From Pyxicephalus adspersus (taxonomy: Eukaryota > Chordata > Amphibia > Anura > Pyxicephalidae): a DNA stretch of 64,000 nt. Under the pieces are notes generated by a model. That model worked only from the letters and a program-made list of their open reading frames with translations. It was not told the origin of the DNA and searched no databases. The stretch spans positions 126,792,561 through 126,856,560 of the forward strand of contig NC_092858.1 in assembly GCF_032062135.1 (NCBI RefSeq). The letters run 5' to 3'. Of this stretch, positions 58,380 to 64,000 are shown in pieces; the stretch's first letter is position 1; every line of letters begins with the position of its first letter. Position numbers and translations under genes: made by a program.

Positions 58380-60655
58380 TCTGCTCTTAGCTTAGTATTT
58401 TTATTTCACCAACAAGTTTGCATTAAAAGGCCACCGACTCTTCAAACTTTCAGTTGCAATATATTCTTACATGTTTAGTCCTTTAGTGACACTTGATTTC
58501 CAGAAAACTGCACAGTGGATGGTCAATGAAGGAGACAGGAAACCATCTATCCTGTACCAATGACATCCATTCTTCTCTAACACCATACCACAGATCATTC
58601 CTAAACCTAGTCAATCCTTGAGAGATGATTCCTAGGCAGAGTCATAAAGTCAGTAGAAGAGACAGCACCAGAAGTCAGAATGTAATACAAAGAGAAGTCA
58701 CACCCATGAGTAACAAACTCAACAACAGACAACATGAGTGTCACCTACTGCTCCTAAAATAGCTAAAAAAGCTAGACTAGCCAAGATGCATGTCAGTGCT
58801 AGCAGACATGTTAGTTTGTGTGCTATGCTCCTAATGATGAATAGAATGCCAGATCCTATATAAGAGATAATGGATCAAGTATGTGGATACTGATGGGAGT
58901 TTTGCAGGGCCCAAGAGTGGGACCCAGGAATTAGATCAGAGGTATTTTGGAATTTTGCACATCTCTTGGTAATCCCTTTAATCTATGCACTATGAACATT
59001 TACAGTACTAATTGTTATTAGAAACAGAAAGAAACTTTTTTGGAGGATAGGTATTGGGCTCTGGAATATACATTTTTTTCTGCTATTGATCCACAATCAA
59101 AAGGCGTAAATGATCACGATGAGCAAGCCAGCAGAGGAACCACAGCAGCAAGCACATCTCTGTTTGCATTTCCAGTGTTTATATATCAAAATTGACTATT
59201 TAGTCTGATGCAGGAAAATCTAGTAAAAAATGTAATTCTCACAAAGCTCATTAGACACATAATAAAAAACGGCAAAATTGTCCTTTTTACCTATATTTTC
59301 AAATCATTTACTTTGAACTTAGAGGTCAACAGAAGCCCTGTCAAAACACGGAAATTGGGGGCGCTCTTAATGACCTTGGTAGTTGTGTTAGATTTATGAA
59401 CAAAGCCTGGGAACCAGCAAAATCATGTTCAGAAACAGGGAGTTTTATTAAAATCCTTGGAGACAGATATGCAACTGAAAGAACACATGGCTGTATGTAA
59501 AAACAGCAAATGGTAAATTTATATGAGACACAGCTTTTACGAAGCAGAATGGCAGAAAGCAAAACTCAGCTCATTTGGTAAATCTCAGTATCTGAACACT
59601 GATGAATTCAAAGCATCTGTTAATTTCTTCAGTTTAAAAGAATCTTTCAGACAACCAATGTATTAATAGACACATATCAAATTTAATAGCTCCCCGAAGG
59701 GTGATTTTTTTGAATATAAAATACATAAAATTATACCTGTAAAGTTTTATAGTACATTAGCAGATTTTTTTTATTAATTTTATATTGGGAAGCAATACCA
59801 AATAAAAATGGGTTGATTGATGTGTGGATTGAATAAGGTTTGGCTAATTTACCAGATTGCCCTTCTTCTCCTGGAACTTTAATATGCATAGTAATCATTT
59901 GATCCTAGCAAATAATCAGATATATTAAATAAACAATTAATATGACAAATTACAGTAAATGTAACATACATGTAAGGTCCCTGACCCAGGATATTGAGTC
60001 ACCAATCTAACATTGTAAACCTAACCTAGACAAGCCCCCCATTCTGCCTTAGGAGTTTAGTAGCACCACCCCAGCACTAGGTTGGCCCTTGGACTTGTGT
60101 ATGCAAAGGTTATGAGGGGACAGATCATCCATGTCAGTGGCTTCTTTAAAATGTTATATAAAGAATAATTTGCCTCTCAGGAATAGAAGTATGTTTTTGA
60201 TGTGTTCTCTTTCTGCCAATGAAATTAACTTGTAACATGTATCCATGTATCTAGCAACAATCCTCTGATGTCCAATCCTCCGGTGTCCGATATTCTGAAG
60301 TACAAACAGAGGTCATTCCTGATCAGACTGATACATGTCATATTTGTGCCTGACAGGAGCATGGCCATTCATCTTGGGCAACAATTATCTGGCTTAGGTT
60401 TGTAATTAATACTTTAATACTTTTGTTATATAGCATTTTTAGTAACTATTATCAGGTATATGTTCCCTGATGCTCCCTGACCTTACCCAACCTGACACTT
60501 CTGCTCTGCCAGGGAGAGATTACAAGTACATAGTAAAAATTGTAGTCCCTGAGGGAAATGGCTGCACTAATTACAATCCAAGAATTAAGATTCAGATTAT
60601 TACAAAAACTTCCTGGTGAATGGTTTACAGAAAAAAACTGACATATTATTACACA
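58380..60655. other. AT-rich DNA, no gene recognised
   Basis: No exon or classified repeat was recognised. The frame at 59341-59562 has no known domain. Confidence 0.4.
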
Positions 60656-60660
60656 CAATA

Positions 60661-60876
60661 GGATTTATTAAAGCTCTGGAACACTGGAAAAGATAGACTA
60701 TAATGGAAGAACCCGGGTGATCCAACAAACCTAGAATAGATTTCTTGAAATCATTTGTTAATGTTTGACAAATGTTTTCAATCATTCACTAGATACATTC
60801 CAGTTATGCTGAATTGCCAGGCGCTCCCTTGATAGTACATCTTCTCCAGTCTTGGAAAACATTAATAAATCAGTTC
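60661..60876. repeat. Palindromic MITE, copy F
   Basis: The left arm is GGATTTATTAAAGCTCTGG and GGGTGATCCAACAAACC. The right arm is CTTCTCCAGTCTTGGAAAAC and TTAATAAATCAGTTC. CAATA flanks both sides (60656-60660 and 60877-60881), supporting a 5-bp or shorter target duplication. It is the most diverged full-length member in the window. Confidence 0.75.
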
Positions 60877-60925
60877 CAATATGTTACAGGTGACATGTGT
60901 TTTACAAATGCTCATTGATGACTCC

Positions 60926-61317
60926 ACCCTGGCAGTATGATTATTGAGGATTTTTAAATGTAAAAGCAGTACATTAAAAATCCTCATTATTTTCCTGACC
61001 AGTCCCACCTACCTGCCTAATGGTCCTGGGCTCCAGCCTAAGACTCGCAAGTGGATGCAGGGCCGGCATGTTTCCCCTGGCCACGCATCCCCAACGTTTA
61101 CACGCCGGGGATACAGATACCGACCAGTATTGCCAGGGGAAGCACGCCAGGCATTGCTGGAGGACACCGCGGACATCGCTGGAGGACGCCGCTTGAACGT
61201 GGGAACCAGGTAGGACTTGTTAAACCCCCTGGCAGTTCCACCCCGAGTGTGGCTCTGAGTTACAACTTTTAGTATGGAAAATCCACCTCGAGCCACACTT
61301 GGGAATATCGCCAGGGA
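60926..61317. mobile_element. 390-bp non-autonomous DNA transposon with hairpin ends
   Basis: The left end (CCACCCTGGCAGTATGATTA) and the right end (AATATCGCCAGGGA) are imperfect inverted repeats of a CCCTGGCGGTAT kind. Near the left end GAGGATTTTTAAATGTA folds on TACATTAAAAATCCTC. Near the right end GAGTGTGGCTC folds on GAGCCACACTT. The interior is GC-rich and not coding on either strand, although frames of up to 147 codons exist by chance. No target duplication was defined. Confidence 0.65.
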
Positions 61318-62421
61318 AAAAAAATAAACCTGTGTGTTTGAATAGTGGTAGTTCTCACACAGAAATGTATTACATGTATGTATGTATATTAACAAAAGTA
61401 AACTCTGAATGTTGTTACTGCTATAAATCTCACCACTGGATTGGAGTGCCATTATTATATTTTTGGTTATACAGATTTTATAATATTAATACTGTTTATT
61501 AAATAAAATTATATGTAAAAAGCAATATTGTAGAGAATATTTTTCTACTACAAATATATTGGAAAGAAACAGGAGAATAGAATTAACTAGTTTGGAATAG
61601 TTGACTGTTCTGTTAAATCATACAATAATTTGACCAGATATATAATTTTTCCTTCTGACTTTCTTCTATATATAGAAATTATTTCATATGCAGTAAAGCT
61701 TTTCTTCTAATGTAGTTTGAATACAGTGTAAAGCTTTTCTCTGGAGTTAATTGTGCGTACTGCAAGGAGTATGGCAGAGCTCTATTGTAATGAAATGCAA
61801 TAAAACTTTGACAGTTCTGTCAGGTGATGCCAATGCAAAGCTAATCTAGAAAAAAGAAATTGAATTAAATTGTGATGTACTTAGTAAATGCTGAGCCTAC
61901 AGATTGTAGTGATCTTGTCATTTGGAAAAAAAACAATATGAATTAGCAATACCATGCAACAGCAATCACTAAAAGGAACACAGAACATAGTGCACAAAAC
62001 AATAGTTTTTGGTGCATAGTAATCAATGTTTTTAGATTCTGGAACATAACCTTAGAAATTTCAGCAACTATATTTTAGTGCCTGTAAAGTCAATATATTG
62101 TTTTATATTTTTTTTATGAATAATTTATCATTTGTCGAATCTCTTACAGTTTTAACAAACTGCAAACATCCCCTTTTAATGTGAGAAAAGAGACATTTTT
62201 TGAAGTGGGACTTTTAAGGCAGTATATGCAAAGCCATAATTATATAAAAAAGGGAAACTTTATTGTTTACAAAGAATTAAAAATCTAAGAAGCAAGTACA
62301 AACATTATAAAGTCTATGGTACCGCCATATAACAAGGTAACAAGTGTGGTAACAGACTTAGATTAAAAACATAGTGCTGAATATACCAATGTAACCTAGG
62401 TCAGTACAGGTGGTTGATTTG
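61318..62421. other. AT-rich DNA, no gene recognised
   Basis: No exon or classified repeat was recognised. The A/T-rich sequence from about 62240 may belong to the element carrying the next hammerhead-like motif. Confidence 0.4.
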
Positions 62422-62484
62422 CTGTAACAATCCAATGCATTTCGCAGATTTATTTCAGCTTCCTCAGGGATTTAGTTTGTACAG
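62422..62484 (-). ncRNA. Hammerhead-ribozyme-like motif, best preserved fold
   Basis: On the minus strand: outer stem I CTGTA (62480-62484), a 7-base internal loop and inner stem I AATCC (62468-62472). Then come CTGAGGA (62461-62467), an extra A, stem II GCTGA with TCTGC (one mismatch), GAAA (62440-62443), the palindrome ATGCAT formed with its last A, then T. Next are GGATT (62429-62433), GT and TACAG (62422-62426). Both stem I helices are perfect. C-U-G-A-N-G-A allows any base at N, so the core box is acceptable. Hammerheads of this kind are known in Penelope-like retroelements and amphibian satellites. The extra A beside stem II is the main reservation. Confidence 0.6.
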
Positions 62485-63786
62485 ATACTAAATATGCACT
62501 ATACCCTAATACAAAAAAGTGAACAGTTAGTTAGCTAATTTTCATTCCTCAAAAACAAAAACTATTATATATTTAGAAAAGAAACATTATACATACCACC
62601 AAGTATGAACACAATGGTGCAATGAAGCTCACACCTGCGCAGTGTGAAATTAGGTGATGTAGCCAGAAGCCGGAAGAAGAAGGACAAGGATGGCTGCGCC
62701 TGGTGAAGATGAAGACAGATAGCAGGATGGTGTGGGACCCAATCAAGTACATCTCCGGTGGGATCAAGGGATCTAAGGATAAGTAGGTAAGAGAGAATTT
62801 TTTTATTTTTAGTTTAGTTCCACTTTAAGTTTTAGAAAAAGATGTGGCATCATCTATAGTGGCTAACATTAGAAAAAAAATAGTAGGGGCACCTTGAAGT
62901 TTGGAAAAAAATTGGCATGCAAAGTGTGCCAACTTCAGGGTGCATGGGACATGGTCAAAATGTGGGCACGTATGGTTTGTAGCTTTGCACCTTTACTTTG
63001 CTATGTTTTAGACACAATAGGGTCTGCAGGTAGAATGACAAATAAATAAGCTCAATCCTTGGTGTCAGTGGGAGAAAAATATCCCTCTTATTTGATAGGT
63101 AGGCAAACATACAGTACATAAGCAATATCACTATTGCCAGTGAAAGTAAAATAAGCCCCACGGTTGTTACCTGTGAAATAAAATAAGCTCCATATCTGTT
63201 AGTACACACTAACAGTGGTCAAAGTAGAGACAACCAGATATTTTATCATGTGAGGTCAAAGATCAATAATGCACATGGGGCTGGCAAGCCGGTCTGGCCC
63301 TGTCTTACGGAAAATTTACTGTATCCCACATTGCTAAAAAATATTATGATGCCCATGACATAAAGTTGTCAGTGCTGCATTGTGCCAATCCCCCATCCAT
63401 TTGCTAAAACGGCATCAATGGGCCAATGCCTGACCCCCCTTCACCCACTGTTTCCTTTACTGATGTTCTGTAGCATCAGAATTGCATTATGAAGCACTGA
63501 TGAGAAGTGGCCTGGTCTGATAAATCAAGTTTCTTTAAGATTATGTGGATGGCTAGATATGTGTGCATTATTTACTTAGGGAAGTGCTGCAATCATCTTG
63601 GGTTCCAAATACCACGTGGTACCTTTAGAGGTTGAAGGTCTTGTGGAGTCTATCACTTTTTATCAGCTTTTTACACTGAAGAAAGGGGTCTACACAATAA
63701 AAAGCAAGTGAATTGAATTATTTGGCTGACCAGTGTACTTGAAATTGTGGGTGTATATGAATCTTAAATGTTTAAAATTTACATTA
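62485..63786. other. No gene recognised; includes a MITE right half
   Basis: At about 62640-62826 lies GC-richer sequence ending TTTAGTTTAGTTCCACTTTAAG, the right terminus of the TTAA-associated frog MITE type whose left terminus appears at 54546. The rest is unrecognised AT-rich DNA. Confidence 0.45.
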
Positions 63787-64000
63787 TGGTGATTCAGAGG
63801 TTAGTACTCTGGCCTTTGCAGCGCTAGGTCCCATGTTCGAATCTCGGTTTGCAGTTTGCAGGTTCTTCCCGTGTTTGATGGGTTTCCTCCCACATTCCAA
63901 AAACATAGAGTTAAATTTATTGGCTTCCAACATAATTGACCTGAGACTGTATTAAAGACATATGACTATGGTAGGGATATTAGATTGTGAGCCCCTTTGA
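63787..64000 (+). mobile_element. tRNA-derived SINE, cut by the window edge
   Basis: It begins TGGTGATTCAGAGGTTAG (A-box region), then ACTCTGGCCTTTGCAGCG and TGTTCGAATCTC (B box). Next are GGGTTTCCTCCCACATTCC, CCAAAAACATAG and TTAGATTGTGAGCCCCTTTGA at the edge. Nearly every block matches the minus-strand copy at 11806-12120. The A box has GC-to-AT decay, so it is probably silent. Confidence 0.85.

Noticed and set aside
61009..61452. 147-codon minus-strand frame
   Set aside because: It overlaps the GC-rich non-autonomous transposon and is explained by chance openness of CpG-rich repeat DNA.
63787..63850. Possible tRNA gene (A-box and B-box words)
   Set aside because: There is no acceptor stem or cloverleaf, and the sequence continues into a SINE body shared with the copy at 11806-12120.

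Overview
The window is nuclear DNA from a vertebrate, most likely an anuran amphibian (frog). The sequence is mostly AT-rich and non-coding. It has no operons and no convincing host-gene exon. Its recognisable content is transposable elements of the kinds that fill frog genomes: a Ngaro-type tyrosine-recombinase retrotransposon, Tc1-like transposons, hAT-type and palindromic MITEs, a tRNA-derived SINE, CR1/L2-like and Tx1/L1-like LINE fragments, and short hammerhead-ribozyme-like motifs. The frog assignment is an inference from these families, not a database result.

Layout. 1-9 kb: unrecognised AT-rich DNA with one copy of a palindromic MITE and one hAT-type MITE. 9-18.5 kb: two more copies of the palindromic MITE, a minus-strand SINE, a decayed Tc1-like transposase fragment, a hAT MITE with a perfect 8-bp target duplication, and a LINE 3' fragment. 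About 19.0-24.8 kb: a GC-rich island on the minus strand that is one Ngaro-type retrotransposon. Its order is gag with zinc-finger motifs, reverse transcriptase/RNase H, tyrosine recombinase, SGNH hydrolase. Every part is broken by a few frameshifts or stops. 25-32 kb: a perfect hairpin, a degenerate tandem repeat and two hammerhead-like motifs. 32.6-36.7 kb: a cluster of foldbacks and MITEs plus a longer LINE C-terminal fragment. 37-43 kb: more palindromic MITEs, two degenerate satellites and the 3' part of a Tx1/L1-like LINE. 44-54 kb: two hammerhead-like motifs, a nearly complete Tc1 element with 220-bp inverted repeats but a transposase lacking its C-terminal catalytic region, and an L1-like RT fragment. 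54-64 kb: further MITEs, two more hammerhead-like motifs and a SINE cut by the window edge.

How it fits together. Nothing here forms a host pathway. The only multi-gene system is the Ngaro element: Gag packages RNA, RT/RNase H copies it, and the tyrosine recombinase integrates a circular DNA form. The role of the SGNH hydrolase is unknown. The Tc1 copy keeps ends that a related transposase could act on, but it encodes a catalytically incomplete protein. The most interesting non-protein signal is the set of hammerhead-like motifs. In three of them the inner stem I is a perfect 5-bp helix of different sequence, which looks like compensatory conservation of RNA structure.
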